A model generated the notes under the pieces. That model saw only the letters and a list, made by a program, of their open reading frames with translations. It was not told where the DNA came from and did not search any database. Positions 63,988 through 64,000 of a stretch of DNA of 64,000 nucleotides are shown in pieces (position 1 is the first letter of the stretch; the number at the start of each line of letters is the position of its first letter). The position numbers and the translations under genes were made by a program. This DNA is from Halorubrum sp. BOL3-1 (GTDB lineage: Archaea > Halobacteriota > Halobacteria > Halobacteriales > Haloferacaceae). The stretch covers positions 99,121 through 163,120 of the forward strand of contig NZ_CP034693.1 in NCBI RefSeq assembly GCF_004114375.1, in the 5' to 3' direction.

Positions 63988-64000
63988 GGCTGTGTTGAAT
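63988..64000 (+). mobile_element. Left end of a third IS5-family copy (runs off the window)
   Basis: The last 13 bases, GGCTGTGTTGAAT, equal the first 13 bases of the elements at 2429 and 41140 and have the same orientation. The flanking 8 bases TTTCAAAC would be one half of its target duplication. Confidence 0.75.

Noticed and set aside
1..64000. tRNA or rRNA genes
   Set aside because: No cloverleaf-like or rRNA-like sequence was noticed by eye; a covariance search would be needed to exclude one fully.

Overview
This window looks like part of a haloarchaeal (class Halobacteria) megaplasmid or plasmid-derived genomic island. The evidence is acidic, high-GC protein coding; an Orc1/Cdc6 initiator flanked by origin-recognition-type boxes; a ParA-like partition remnant; IS5-group and ISH3-type insertion sequences; TRAM and DUF5817-like proteins; and many small CxxC zinc-ribbon proteins. 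All statements come from reading the sequence and remembered family knowledge; no database search was run.

Layout. (1) 1-4.4 kb: an Eco57I-type restriction-modification (R-M) gene split by a 940-bp IS directly after its NPPY motif. (2) 4.8-5.6 kb: a TumE-type toxin with an HTH antitoxin and a palindromic operator. (3) 7.3-14.2 kb and 24.8-31.9 kb: two arms of a large, partly diverged inverted duplication. Both arms carry a 330-aa gene, a DUF5817-like protein or part of it, a TRAM protein and zinc-ribbon genes. The right arm also holds orc1/cdc6 and the origin; the left arm holds the full-length 1069-aa protein instead. (4) Between the arms, 14.2-24.8 kb: a virus-like block of minus-strand genes (two HNH nucleases, a C5 cytosine methyltransferase and small proteins). 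Four of its transcription units share a TATA-plus-palindrome promoter. It is followed by a decaying partition/photolyase operon. (5) 32-36 kb: large unknown genes. (6) 36.4-52.1 kb: a defence island with two Eco57I-type methylases, a PLD-SNF2 helicase, a HEPN gene interrupted by the same IS, and a divergent DUF262/DUF1524 (GmrSD-like) gene. (7) 52.1-53.8 kb: a degenerate repeat array of about 245-bp units abutting a short tyrosine recombinase. (8) 54.1-56.4 kb: an AT-rich three-gene cassette with a probable ADP-ribosyltransferase, a small acidic protein and an ADP-ribosylglycohydrolase. (9) 56.8-64 kb: small genes, a full tyrosine recombinase with a zinc ribbon, a beta-CASP nuclease, an ISH3-type element inside an R-M remnant, and the first 13 bp of a third copy of the IS5-group element.

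How it fits together. Replication and partition functions (orc1, origin, parA/parB-like) are present but partly duplicated and decayed. The remainder is a dense collection of conflict systems: R-M, HEPN, GmrSD-like, TumE toxin-antitoxin and ART/ARH. The same recent IS has inactivated two defence genes, and ISH3 sits in the remnant of a third. The most promising candidates for undescribed systems are the ART-small protein-ARH cassette, the methylase/helicase/HEPN/methylase operon, and the repeat array attached to the short integrase.
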